The notes under the pieces were generated by a model. That model saw only the letters and a program-made list of their open reading frames with translations, was not told where the DNA came from and ran no database searches. A stretch of 38,692 bases of DNA from Actinomycetes bacterium (GTDB taxonomy: Bacteria > Actinomycetota > Coriobacteriia > WRKU01 > WQUG01). The position numbers and the translations under genes are program-made. Within the stretch, counting starts at the first letter, position 1. Each line of letters begins with the position of its first letter. The stretch is from assembly GCA_031272275.1 (NCBI GenBank), contig JAISUC010000017.1, positions 1 through 38,692 of the forward strand. The letters are read 5' to 3'. Of the stretch, positions 13,761 through 22,493 are shown piece by piece.

Positions 13761-14657
13761 ATGAATCTGGACCAGCTGACATATTTTTGTGCGGCTGCGG
13801 AATGCAGGAACTTCGCCGACGCGTCCGAATTGATTCTGGTCTCGCCCTCGTGGGTATCCAAACAAATCGCATCACTGGAACGCGAACTGGGAGTTGATCT
13901 GTTCTTTCGCAACCCGAACGGCGTGCGTCTGACGCCTGCCGGATCGGCTTTTCTGCCCTTTGCGCGCAAGACCATGAACGCCAGCGAACGCATCGCCAAA
14001 CGCATGACGGATTTCTCGGACAGTGCGCATTTGCGCATACGGCTGGGAACCTTGCCGCTGTTGACCGAACACGGTTTCACGACGCTGCTGGCAGACTATC
14101 AGCTGGCAAACCCCGCCGTGCTGATCGACTTGCGCGAACGCAACCAAGAAGACCTCATCCAAAAACTGCGCCTATATCAGCTGGATGCGGCGATTTTGCG
14201 TTCGGATCGTCTGGAGCCCGACGAATTCGACTGGATAGTGCTCCGGGTCGATCAACTGGCGATCGTCACCGCGCTGGACCACCCCTTGGCAGGGTCACCA
14301 CGCGTGACGCTGCACGACGTCGCGCTGGAACGATTTGTGCTGCTGAGCAAGGAATCCCTGCTCCCCCAACTGTTTCAGGCCGCATGCCGCGAACAGGGCA
14401 TTACCTTGAATGTCGTCTTGACGCACACGCGGCATGAGCCCCTGTTGTCCTCGGTCAGTCGCGGCATCGGTATCACCGCGCTGCCGACCAAGCTGGTCGA
14501 ACAGGACAGCTATTACCAGGGCAGCGTCACCTGCATCCCCTTGGTCGAAGACATCCGAACCGACCTGGCGCTGGTGTGGCGCCGCGATGTCGAGATGACC
14601 GATTCGCTGCGCTCGCTGATCGCGGCCTTCCGCAGCTATTCCGACCCCCTGCGCTAA
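13761..14657 (+). CDS. LysR-family regulator, likely of the decarboxylase
   Basis: A 298-residue regulator. The N-terminal winged HTH spans about residues 1-60 (MNLDQLTYFCAAAECRNFAD, then LILVSPSWVSKQIASLEREL), followed by the linker helix and a periplasmic-binding-protein-like effector domain (about 90-298). It is divergent from the UbiD-type gene with shared operators between, the usual place of a LysR activator that responds to the substrate. Aromatic acids are a reasonable guess for the inducer. The start lacks a ribosome site and is probably leaderless. It is convergent with aspS, with a hairpin between them. Confidence 0.88.
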   Translation: MNLDQLTYFCAAAECRNFADASELILVSPSWVSKQIASLERELGVDLFFRNPNGVRLTPAGSAFLPFARKTMNASERIAKRMTDFSDSAHLRIRLGTLPLLTEHGFTTLLADYQLANPAVLIDLRERNQEDLIQKLRLYQLDAAILRSDRLEPDEFDWIVLRVDQLAIVTALDHPLAGSPRVTLHDVALERFVLLSKESLLPQLFQAACREQGITLNVVLTHTRHEPLLSSVSRGIGITALPTKLVEQDSYYQGSVTCIPLVEDIRTDLALVWRRDVEMTDSLRSLIAAFRSYSDPLR

Positions 14658-14682
14658 GCCGGGACAGACAGCCGGCTGACAC

Positions 14683-14704
14683 CCGGCAGGCGTTCGGCTG
14701 CCGG
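14683..14704. terminator. Hairpin between convergent lysR and aspS
   Basis: CCGGCAG and CTGCCGG make a 7-bp stem with an 8-nt loop midway between the two stop codons. No T-run; may end either transcript weakly. Confidence 0.4.
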
Positions 14705-14718
14705 TAGACTGTGGCGCG

Positions 14719-16488
14719 TCAGTCGACGCGGATGTGCAGGTCGCGCAGTGCGCGGTCGGTGACCGGTGCCGGGGCTGCCGTCATCAGGTCGCTGCCGCTG
14801 CTGGTCTTGGGGAAGGCTATCACGTCACGGATGCTGTCGAGCCCCGCCAGAATCATCACCAAACGATCCAGTCCCAGCGCGATACCGCCGTGCGGGGGCG
14901 CACCATAGGACAGCGCATCCAACAGGAACCCGAACTGTCCGCGTGCCGCGGCTTCGTCGTGCCCCAGTTCTGCCAGCACACGCAGCTGCAAGTCCTCGTC
15001 ATGGATACGCAGCGTCCCGCCGCCGACCTCGTAGCCGTTCAAGACCAGGTCATAGCTATAGGACAGCACCGATCCCGGATCGTCGGTCAGCTTATCCAGA
15101 TCCTCATCAAAGGGACGCGTAAAGGGATGGTGATTCGCCGTCCAGCGGCCGGTCTCTTTGTCTTTCAGGAACAGCGGAAAATCGACCACCCACAGCGGGT
15201 CAAAGCCCTCGCGCGGCAGTTCCAGCTGGTCTGCCAGTGCCAGTCGCACGACACCCAAGACCTCATTTGCGACGTCGCGCTGATCCGCCCCGAATACGAC
15301 CAAATCGCCCTCATGAATATCCAGGCGTTCGCGCAACTGCGCCATTTCCTCGTCACTGAAGAACTTGACGATGGGGCTTTTCACCTCGCCTGCCGCGGTA
15401 AAGGCAATCCATGCCATCCCCTTGGCACCGGCGTCCACCGCCAGTTTGCCCAGCGCGTCATAACGGCTGCGCGCCCAGTCGCCGGCACCGGGAGCCTTGA
15501 TCGCTTTGACCACGCCGCCGGACGCGATGGCGGACGCAAACACCTTGAAGGCGCTGGCACCAAATATGTCACTGCAATCGACCAGCTTCAGGTCGAAACG
15601 CGTATCGGGCCTGTCGCTGCCATAGGTATCCAGTGCATCCGCATAGCTGATACGCCGCAACGGTGTGGGTAGCTCATAGTCGACGGTGCGCATGACCTCG
15701 ACCATCACGTCTTCGGCCAGCTGCATGACGTCTTCCTGGGTCACGAAACTCATTTCGACGTCCACCTGGGTGAACTCGGGCTGACGGTCTGCGCGCAGGT
15801 CCTCGTCACGGAAACAGCGGGCGATCTGATAATAGCGTTCCAGCCCTGCGATCATCGTCAGCTGCTTGAACAGCTGCGGTGATTGCGGCAGAGCATAGAA
15901 CTTGCCGGGCGCCAAACGCGCCGGCACGATGAAGTCGCGTGCGCCCTCGGGCGTCGCCTTGGTCAGAATCGGGGTCTCGATTTCCAGGAATCCCCGCTCG
16001 CCCAGTGCGTTCCTGAACGCGGCGGTCACCCGGCTGCGCAACTCCAGAATGCGCGTAACCTCGGGGCGACGGATATCCAGATAGCGCCACCGCAGGCGTA
16101 CCGCCTCGTCGGTTTCGATGCCGTCCTCGATCTCGAAAGGCGGAGTCTTTGCCCGGTTCAGGACGGTTAGGGTATCGACGATGACCTCGACGTCCCCGGT
16201 CGGGATGTTGGGATTGACGGCATCGGCCGGGCGCGCCTTGACGACACCGGTCACCGCCAGCACCCACTCGGGGCGGATTTGCTCGCCTAGAGCAAACGCT
16301 TCGCCCGACTGTTCCGGGTCGATACGCAGCTGGATGATGCCGCTGCGATCGCGCAGGTCGACAAAAATCAAGCCGCCGTGGTCGCGACGCTTGCCGACCC
16401 AGCCTGCCAGGGTGACCTGTTGGTCAATACAGGCCGCCGTGACTTCGGCTGCCGTGTGTGTGCGAATCGAGTACGTGCCGTCAAACAT
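14719..16488 (-). CDS. aspS: Aspartyl-tRNA synthetase
   Basis: A 589-residue class II synthetase that charges tRNA with Asp. The N-terminal OB-fold anticodon domain has GWVGKRRDHGGLIFVDLRDR (about residues 29-48). Motif 2 is in YYQIARCFRDEDLRADRQPE, a bacterial GAD insertion lies at about 280-420, and motif 3 is HGGIALGLDRLVMIL near the C-terminus. The His in RRDHGG, where strictly Asp-specific enzymes usually have Leu, hints at a non-discriminating enzyme that also charges tRNA-Asn (inference from a known sequence correlation). It follows hisS by 30 nt in the same direction, a common pairing. Confidence 0.95.
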   Translation of the reverse strand: MFDGTYSIRTHTAAEVTAACIDQQVTLAGWVGKRRDHGGLIFVDLRDRSGIIQLRIDPEQSGEAFALGEQIRPEWVLAVTGVVKARPADAVNPNIPTGDVEVIVDTLTVLNRAKTPPFEIEDGIETDEAVRLRWRYLDIRRPEVTRILELRSRVTAAFRNALGERGFLEIETPILTKATPEGARDFIVPARLAPGKFYALPQSPQLFKQLTMIAGLERYYQIARCFRDEDLRADRQPEFTQVDVEMSFVTQEDVMQLAEDVMVEVMRTVDYELPTPLRRISYADALDTYGSDRPDTRFDLKLVDCSDIFGASAFKVFASAIASGGVVKAIKAPGAGDWARSRYDALGKLAVDAGAKGMAWIAFTAAGEVKSPIVKFFSDEEMAQLRERLDIHEGDLVVFGADQRDVANEVLGVVRLALADQLELPREGFDPLWVVDFPLFLKDKETGRWTANHHPFTRPFDEDLDKLTDDPGSVLSYSYDLVLNGYEVGGGTLRIHDEDLQLRVLAELGHDEAAARGQFGFLLDALSYGAPPHGGIALGLDRLVMILAGLDSIRDVIAFPKTSSGSDLMTAAPAPVTDRALRDLHIRVD

Positions 16489-16518
16489 GGTGTTCCCTTC
16501 GTTCAGATCGTTTCAGTT

Positions 16519-17847
16519 TCAGTTTTCGGAATCCCCGGCCGTCAGCGCCGCAAGCAGTTCATCGCGCGGCACGAACAGCTCGGTTTTTGTCTGCATATCA
16601 CGCAGCGTCACCCCGCCGCGCGCATCCTCGTCGGCGCCGATGATGACTACATGCCCGGCACCGGCCTTATCGGCGGCCTTGAACTGGGACTTCAGCGATT
16701 TGTCCTGCAGGTCACAGACAACCGACACGCCCGCCGCACGCAGCGCGGTCGTCAGCAGAAATGCCGTATCGCGCAAATCGGCGTCGGCACAGGCGACATA
16801 GACTGCCGTGCGATTCGTATCGGACAGGATAATCCCCGCAGCCTCCAGCGCCAGCAGGGTGCGCTCCGCCCCGATGGCAAAGCCGATGCCGGGGGTGGGG
16901 CTGCCGCCCAGTTGTTCGAACAGTCCGTCATAGCGCCCACCGCCGCCGACGGCATTTTGCGAGCCCAAACCGTCTGCCACCTGGAACTCGAACACGGTGC
17001 GCGTGTAATAGTCCAGCCCGCGCACCAGTGTGGGGTCCAGTTGATAGACCACACCCGCCGCGTCCAGCAGGGCGCGTACCTGCGCAAAGTGCTCGCGACA
17101 GTCGTCACACAGATAGTCCGCCAGTTTCGGGGCGCCCGCCATGATATCCACGCACGCGGGGTTCTTGCAGTCCAGCGCCCGCAGCGGATTGGTGTCGGCA
17201 CGGCGTTGACATTCCTGACACAAGCCGTCTGCATGCGCGCGAATGTAGCCTGCCATGGCGTCACGCCAGGCGGGGCGGCACTGCGCGCAGCCCATCGTGT
17301 TCAGCAGCAACACCAGGTTGCCGTTGTCAGGGGACGCGGCTAGGGACGCACTCCCCCGTGTTTCCGTCAGACCCAAGGTTAGGTAAAAATCGCGCAGCAT
17401 CAGTACCATTTCCGCATCCGCTGCGGGCGCCTGGAACCCCAAAGCCTCGGCACCCAGCTGATAGAACTGGCGCTGCCGTCCCTTTTGCGGGCGCTCGTAG
17501 CGAAACATGGGGCCGGCGTAGAACAGTTTTGCCGTCTGCCCGTTGTCGGTCAGGTGTGCCTGGATGGCGGCGCGCACCACGCCGGCGGTGTTTTCCGGGC
17601 GCAGCGTCAGTGAGCGCCCGGCGCGATCGGTGAAGGTATACATTTCCTTGCCGACGACGTCGGTGGCCTCGCCGATACCGCGCGCAAACACCTCGGTGTG
17701 TTCGAACACCGGCGTGTACACGGGCGCGTAGCCATAGCGCGCAAACACGCGCCGCGCCGTCTGTTGCAATGCGTCCCAACCGGCGGCCGCAGACCCCAAC
17801 AGGTCGGCCGTGCCTTTCGGCGCACGGAAACTGTCCTTGGTGCTCAA
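16519..17847 (-). CDS. hisS: Histidyl-tRNA synthetase
   Basis: A 442-residue class II synthetase. RAPKGTADLL starts the catalytic core; LRPENTAGVVRAAI and GPMFRYERPQKGRQRQFYQL are motif 2 regions; LVRGLDYYTRTVFEF is the histidine-binding HisA region and GGGGRYDGLFEQLGG and GIGFAIGAERTLLAL follow. The anticodon domain is at about 340-442. The insertion domain has CxxC-type cysteines, as in many bacteria. Residues about 161-176 (TETRGSASLAAS...) are extra relative to the family, just before NLVLLLNTMG, and coincide with a dispersed palindrome (17343-17357). A GGTCGCG/CGCGACC hairpin lies in the leader at 17886-17905. Confidence 0.93.
   Translation of the reverse strand: MSTKDSFRAPKGTADLLGSAAAGWDALQQTARRVFARYGYAPVYTPVFEHTEVFARGIGEATDVVGKEMYTFTDRAGRSLTLRPENTAGVVRAAIQAHLTDNGQTAKLFYAGPMFRYERPQKGRQRQFYQLGAEALGFQAPAADAEMVLMLRDFYLTLGLTETRGSASLAASPDNGNLVLLLNTMGCAQCRPAWRDAMAGYIRAHADGLCQECQRRADTNPLRALDCKNPACVDIMAGAPKLADYLCDDCREHFAQVRALLDAAGVVYQLDPTLVRGLDYYTRTVFEFQVADGLGSQNAVGGGGRYDGLFEQLGGSPTPGIGFAIGAERTLLALEAAGIILSDTNRTAVYVACADADLRDTAFLLTTALRAAGVSVVCDLQDKSLKSQFKAADKAGAGHVVIIGADEDARGGVTLRDMQTKTELFVPRDELLAALTAGDSEN
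17343..17357 (-). repeat. Dispersed palindrome inside hisS
   Basis: GGGACGCACTCCCCC on plus; in the hisS frame it reads R-G-S-A-S within an apparent insertion of about 16 codons. Confidence 0.8.
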
Positions 17848-17996
17848 TGAAACTCCTTTGCGATGAAAAGTAACTTATCTTATACGGTCGCGCGGCAACG
17901 CGACCCGAACAATCCAGTATAGCCGAAAACGCGATATACTGAACGCGGGTTTACCGGAGGGGTTTCGTAAGCCCACAGACGCAGAGATCCACGGGG

Positions 17997-18020
17997 CCAC
18001 GAGACCACGAGACCACGAGA
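17997..18020. repeat. 8-bp tandem repeat upstream of L,D-transpeptidase
   Basis: CCACGAGA three times in tandem, 22 nt before the transpeptidase ATG. A unit gain or loss would shift the distance between any promoter and the start; no effect is proven. Confidence 0.7.
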
Positions 18021-18041
18021 CAATAGGGAGTACGGAGTACG

Positions 18042-19190
18042 ATGTCTGACGAACTGCCGGAACAGGAACACGACCGGATAGCCGAACCGGAGGTCGAAAC
18101 GATCGATGCGCCCGTTGCCGCCGACATCCCTCCGAAACAACCCGGGCGTGCACGCACGGTGTTGGCGATTGCAGCCAGTGTCGTTGTGCTGGTGCTGGGT
18201 GCTGCGTGGGCGACCCTGGTCATCCGCGACGCCTATGAATCGAGCTTTGTGCCGGCGGGCGTCGTCTTTCGCGACGTCGAACTGGGCGGCCTGGACGCGA
18301 CTGAGGCCGGCACGGCCATCGGCGAGCGCCTGGCGGAACTGGCGACCGAGCCTTTGACCCTGAATGTCGGCGATGCCATGCAGACCGTGCAGCTGGGAGA
18401 GGTCACGTCCTTTGACGCCACCGCGATTGCGACCGAGGCGCTGTCGGTCCGCGAGCAGACACCGTTTGTATGGCGTGTGCTGCACGATTGGTCGGGAGAG
18501 CCCATCCCGCGCGAGATTATGCTGCCCTATTCGGTTGATGAGACCGCGATAGACGAATACGTTGCGGGCTTGGCGAAGCAGTACAACACCAAGGCCAAGA
18601 ACGCGAAACGCTACGTCGAGGGCTACAAAATCAAGATCAAAGATGACGTGAAAGGTCGCAGTGTCCTGACCACGGCGACGGCAGACGCGCTGTCGGCCGC
18701 GGTGAAAAGCTTGGCGGAAGACGAGAAACCCGATGTCGTGGTCGTGCAGTTCAAGGAAAAGACGGCAAAGACCACGACCGCGAAGCTGAGCAAAAAAACG
18801 GCGCTGGTCGTGTCGCTGTCGAAACGACGGATTTATCTGTACAAGGGCGACAAACTGGTCAAGACCTATGCCTGCGCCATCGGGACGCCGTCGCACCCGA
18901 CGCCACAGGGCGATTTCAAGATTGTACTGAAGCGCTACATGCCGACCTGGTCGAATCCGGGCAGCGCCTGGGCTGCCGATATGCCCCAGACCATCGCGCC
19001 GGGGCCTTCGAACCCGCTGGGGGTGCGCGCACTGAACCTGAACGCACCCGGGATTCGGATTCACGGGACGACGAACATCGGGTCTGTCGGGACGGCCGCC
19101 AGCCACGGCTGCATGCGCGTCGCGAACAGCCAGATCGTCGACCTGTATGATCGGGTTAAAGTCGGGGACCCGGTCTACATCAAGAGGTAA
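18042..19190 (+). CDS. L,D-transpeptidase (YkuD) with membrane anchor
   Basis: A 382-residue cell-wall enzyme that makes 3-3 peptidoglycan cross-links. An acidic cytoplasmic start is followed by one membrane helix (about residues 40-62: TVLAIAASVVVLVLGAAWAT). The extracellular part has a domain of about 180 residues resembling peptidoglycan-binding regions found in Gram-positive L,D-transpeptidases, then a YkuD domain (about 260-382) with VVSLSKRRIYLYKGDKLVKT, GIRIHGTTNIGS and the catalytic SHGCMRV. The ATG at 18042 has only a weak upstream purine tract (GGAG). Monocistronic, between hisS (divergent) and argH (convergent), and ends in a large hairpin terminator. Confidence 0.9.
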   Translation: MSDELPEQEHDRIAEPEVETIDAPVAADIPPKQPGRARTVLAIAASVVVLVLGAAWATLVIRDAYESSFVPAGVVFRDVELGGLDATEAGTAIGERLAELATEPLTLNVGDAMQTVQLGEVTSFDATAIATEALSVREQTPFVWRVLHDWSGEPIPREIMLPYSVDETAIDEYVAGLAKQYNTKAKNAKRYVEGYKIKIKDDVKGRSVLTTATADALSAAVKSLAEDEKPDVVVVQFKEKTAKTTTAKLSKKTALVVSLSKRRIYLYKGDKLVKTYACAIGTPSHPTPQGDFKIVLKRYMPTWSNPGSAWAADMPQTIAPGPSNPLGVRALNLNAPGIRIHGTTNIGSVGTAASHGCMRVANSQIVDLYDRVKVGDPVYIKR

Positions 19191-19196
19191 CGCATT

Positions 19197-19300
19197 CGTT
19201 TTCCGCCTGTGCGGCGTATGGCTCGACTCGCGTAACTACAGTACGCGTCGCTCACCATCCATCCACACAGACGAAAAACGCTCTGTGTTACTGTTTTTTT
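19197..19300 (+). terminator. Long hairpin terminator after L,D-transpeptidase gene
   Basis: Arms 19197-19221 (CGTTTTCCGCCTGTGCGGCG...) and 19255-19280 (...CACACAGACGAAAAACG) pair over about 25 bp with several G-U pairs; inside, CGCGTA and TACGCG form a second stem. A CTCTGTG segment and seven T (19294-19300) follow. Longer than a normal terminator. Confidence 0.65.
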
Positions 19301-19306
19301 GATGCG

Positions 19307-20761
19307 TTAAAAGAAGAGGGCCTGCTCCTGCTCATCTTCGTTAAATTGCTCCTTGGTCAGTTCCAGCTGGCGCATGACCGCTTTGGGTGCCGTACCGCCC
19401 GGCGTGGCGCGCTGTTCGACCACCTTGTCGATCACCAGCGCGCGTTCGGCGTCGCGACCGAATCCCATATAGAAGCCCTGTAGCTCGTCGACACTCAGGT
19501 CCTGCAGCGTCCGCCCCTGCCGCTCGCAGGTCAGCACAATCCCGCCGACGATCTCGTGTGCGCGCCTGAAGGGCACGCCGCATTTAACCACCAGATAGTC
19601 CGCCAGGTCGGTCGCCGCCATAAAGCCGCCGGTGGCGGCCTTGTACATGCGATCCCCGTTGAAGGTCGCGCTGGCAAGCATCGCCGTCATCACGCGCAGG
19701 CAGGCCTCCAGCGTATCCAACGCGTCAAAGACCGGTTCCTTGTCTTCCTGCATGTCCTTGTTGTACGCCAACGGCAGACCCTTCAGCGTCACCAGCAGCG
19801 CCTGCAGGTCGCCTAACACCCGGCCGGTCTTTCCGCGAATCAGCTCGGCGAAATCGGGGTTTTTCTTTTGGGGCATGATGGAGCTGCCGGTTGCATAGCG
19901 ATCCGACAGGGTGATAAATCCGAATTCCTCGGTGGACCACAAGATGATCTCTTCGGACAGGCGCGACAGGTGCACCTGACAGACGGACGCCGCATACAGC
20001 GCATCCAGCAGAAAATCGCGGTCGCTGACCGAGTCGGTAGCATTAATCGTCACGTCGGCAAAGCCCAGCTCGCGCGCGGCGTACTCGCGATCCAGCGGAT
20101 AGCCCGTCCCCGCCAGCGCGGCAGACCCCAACGGAGACACGTCGGCGGCATCATGTGCCGCCTTGACCCGACCGAAATCGCGCGCAAACATTTGGGCATA
20201 GGCCAACAGGTAATGCGCCAGGTTGATCGGCTGCGCCTTTTGCAGGTGCGTGTAGCCCGGCAGCACCGTGCGCACGTGCTGTTCGGCCAGCTCGATCAGG
20301 GTACGGCGCAGCGTATTTAAGGTCGTCGCCAGCTCGCGCATGCGCCGCTTGATATACAGGCGCTCGTCGGTGGCGATCTGGTCGTTGCGCGACCTGCCCG
20401 TGTGCAGGCGCGCGCCGGCCTCGCCGATGCGCGCGGTCAAGGCCGACTCGATGGCCATGTGCACGTCTTCGGTCGCGTTGTCCCAGGTAAAAGTCCCCGC
20501 CTGAATCTCGGCGGCGATCCCGTCCAACCCGCGCACGACGTCGCGCATTTCCTCGTAGGTCAATACTCCCTGTTTTGCCAGCATCCGCGCGTGCGCCTTG
20601 CTGCCGTCGATGTCCTCGCGCCACAGACGCCGGTCCACCGGCAGCGACGCGCCGAATGCCAACAGCTCGTCGGACGGGACGTCGGAAAAACGTCCCGACC
20701 AGGCGGGTTTGCGGGGCGCCGGTTTAGACGCCCCGGGGCCTTTGGGTACTGCAGCAGTCAT
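19307..20761 (-). CDS. argH: Argininosuccinate lyase
   Basis: A 484-residue enzyme of the fumarase/aspartase superfamily that splits argininosuccinate to arginine and fumarate, the last step of arginine synthesis. WSGRFS opens the fold after a Pro-rich start; LHTGRSRNDQIATDERLYIK, GYTHLQKAQPI and the superfamily signature GSSIMPQKKNPDFAELIRGK are present. It begins 6 nt after the argG stop in one operon. The C-terminal 25 residues (...EQFNEDEQEQALFF) are acidic. Likely repressed by ArgR. Confidence 0.95.
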   Translation of the reverse strand: MTAAVPKGPGASKPAPRKPAWSGRFSDVPSDELLAFGASLPVDRRLWREDIDGSKAHARMLAKQGVLTYEEMRDVVRGLDGIAAEIQAGTFTWDNATEDVHMAIESALTARIGEAGARLHTGRSRNDQIATDERLYIKRRMRELATTLNTLRRTLIELAEQHVRTVLPGYTHLQKAQPINLAHYLLAYAQMFARDFGRVKAAHDAADVSPLGSAALAGTGYPLDREYAARELGFADVTINATDSVSDRDFLLDALYAASVCQVHLSRLSEEIILWSTEEFGFITLSDRYATGSSIMPQKKNPDFAELIRGKTGRVLGDLQALLVTLKGLPLAYNKDMQEDKEPVFDALDTLEACLRVMTAMLASATFNGDRMYKAATGGFMAATDLADYLVVKCGVPFRRAHEIVGGIVLTCERQGRTLQDLSVDELQGFYMGFGRDAERALVIDKVVEQRATPGGTAPKAVMRQLELTKEQFNEDEQEQALFF

Positions 20762-20767
20762 CGGTTC

Positions 20768-22081
20768 CTACTCCCCCGCATTCGTGTCGGTGTTTTCAGA
20801 GGAGTGCGTCCCCGCGTCCGCGTCCGTCCCGGCGCCCGTCCCCGCCAGATAGCGCGCATCGACCAGTTCGGACAGGTGGGCCTGGCTGTCCGACCAGACG
20901 CGGATGGGCAGGCTGTACAGCTCCATGAAGCCGCCGGCGGCTTTGTGATTGAAGCGATCCGAGGCGTCATAGGTCGCCAGACCATAGTCATACAGCGAAT
21001 ACGGGCTGGTGCGGCTGACGGCGGTTGCGGTGCCCCGGTAGAGCTTCATCGTGACCTGTCCGGTCACAAAACGCTGGGTGGATGCCACGAACGCATCCAG
21101 CGCGCGTTTCAGCGGGCTGTACCACATGCCGTAATAGACCAGTTCCGCCCATTTCTGTTCGATGCCCAGCTTATAGTGCATCGTTTCGCGTTCCAGGGTC
21201 AGTTCTTCCAGCGATTTGTGTGCGGCAATCAGAGTCATGATACCCGGGGCCTCGTAGATTTCGCGCGATTTGACGCCGATCAGGCGGTTTTCGACCATGT
21301 CGATGCGGCCCACGCCGTGCGGTCCGGCCAGGCGGTTTGCCGTGACGATGGCCTGATATGGCGTGACCGGCTGCCCGTCGATGGCCACAGGCACGCCCTG
21401 CTCGAAATCAATCGTGACGTATTGGGGATCGGGCGCGTCGGCGCGCGTGGGGTCCTGGGTGATGGTATAGACGTCAGCGGGCGGTTCGTTCGCGGGGTCT
21501 TCCAGGACGCCGCATTCGATGGCGCGGCCCACCACGTTGTCGTCGACCGAATAGGGTTTCGCCTTGGTCGTGGGAACCGGGATGCCGCGTTCCTGTGCCC
21601 AGTCCATTTCGGCCTCGCGGCTGGTCAGGTTCCATTCGCGCACGGGACCGAGTATTTTCAGTTCGGGATCCAGCGCGGCGATGCAGGTCTCGAAGCGGAC
21701 CTGGTCGTTGCCCTTGCCGGTGCAGCCGTGGGCGATGTACTGTGCGCCGTACTGGTGCGCCAGCGCGACCAACCGGCGCGAAATCAGCGGGCGCGACAAC
21801 GCAGAGAGCAGCGGGTATTTGTTTTCGTACAGGGCGTTGGTTTGAATCGCCGGCACGATGAAGTCCGTCCCGAATTCCTCGTGGACGTCCAACACCAGTG
21901 ATTCGACCGCGCCGATGGCCAGCGCCTTATCGCGAATCATCCCCAAGTCTTCGTCCTGGTCCTGGCCCAGGTCGATGGCACAGGCAATGACATCCAGGTC
22001 ATAGTTTTCAGCGATCCATTTGATGCAGACCGAGGTGTCCAGCCCCCCGGAATACGCCAGTATGCAGGTTCCTTTTGACAT
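20768..22081 (-). CDS. argG: Argininosuccinate synthase
   Basis: A 437-residue ATP-dependent ligase joining citrulline and aspartate. LAYSGGLDTS at about residues 8-17 is the PP-loop; GCTGKGNDQVRFE and PYSVDDN(V)VGRAIECG are conserved substrate-binding segments. ATG 22081 has AAGGAG about 9 nt upstream. The C-terminal tail (GTGAGTDADAGTHSSENTDT) is a low-complexity extension beyond the fold that contains a dispersed palindrome. First gene of argGH; the 412-nt leader region separates it from argR. Confidence 0.95.
   Translation of the reverse strand: MSKGTCILAYSGGLDTSVCIKWIAENYDLDVIACAIDLGQDQDEDLGMIRDKALAIGAVESLVLDVHEEFGTDFIVPAIQTNALYENKYPLLSALSRPLISRRLVALAHQYGAQYIAHGCTGKGNDQVRFETCIAALDPELKILGPVREWNLTSREAEMDWAQERGIPVPTTKAKPYSVDDNVVGRAIECGVLEDPANEPPADVYTITQDPTRADAPDPQYVTIDFEQGVPVAIDGQPVTPYQAIVTANRLAGPHGVGRIDMVENRLIGVKSREIYEAPGIMTLIAAHKSLEELTLERETMHYKLGIEQKWAELVYYGMWYSPLKRALDAFVASTQRFVTGQVTMKLYRGTATAVSRTSPYSLYDYGLATYDASDRFNHKAAGGFMELYSLPIRVWSDSQAHLSELVDARYLAGTGAGTDADAGTHSSENTDTNAGE
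20800..20812 (+). repeat. Dispersed palindrome inside argG tail
   Basis: AGGAGTGCGTCCC; in the argG frame it encodes G-T-H-S-S in the C-terminal low-complexity extension. Confidence 0.65.
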
Positions 22082-22493
22082 CGTCGTACACTCCTTTTCT
22101 GTAAGCCCGACGCGCGGGTCGGGGTCATGGTTTCGTTTCGTGCGGGTGGTGCGTTCGTGCGGGTCGTGCGTGATGGTGCGGGTCGTGCAAAGGGACACGG
22201 TTTGCTGCGATTTCGTGCGTGGTATCGCAGGGACAAACAACGACACCCAACCACAAAGGGCCGGGCGCAAAAAGGTGCGCAGAGCAGCCGCCGGTCATAC
22301 AGACAGGCGATCGTACCCTGCTATCGTCGTCGCAAATTAAGAGAAATCAGACAGGGCGCACCGACGAACCCGTCACCATAATCGCCATAATCGCCATTAT
22401 GGGGAGTACGTCCCACAAACAGTCCCGCACCACAGCGCCCTGCACTGTGGTCGGTGGTCGTGCACGCGGTGCACCCTATGTCCCGTGGCGTAC
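22082..22493. other. Intergenic argR-argG, repeat-rich
   Basis: Upstream of argG the minus strand has three near-repeats of CGCACGACCCGCAC with a period of about 18-19 nt (about 22137-22190), a tandem CGCCATAAT pair (22385-22400) and a dispersed palindrome (22401-22414). No classical AT-rich ARG box was seen here and no coding frame is supported. Confidence 0.4.
22401..22414 (+). repeat. Dispersed palindrome GGGGGAGYRYGTCCC
   Basis: Intergenic copy (GGGGAGTACGTCCC) between argR and argG. Confidence 0.8.

Noticed and set aside
13442..14080. Extended N-terminus of the UbiD-type protein through the lysR gene
   Set aside because: The frame runs antisense to lysR; ATG 13441 has a strong ribosome site and gives the family length.
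20402..21901. A 499-codon open frame opposite argG and the argH start
   Set aside because: Antisense shadow of two strongly conserved arginine genes; no ribosome site and no motifs.
22130..22200. CRISPR-like spaced repeats upstream of argG
   Set aside because: Three imperfect units of about 14 nt at an 18-19-nt period leave no room for spacers; no cas genes are present.
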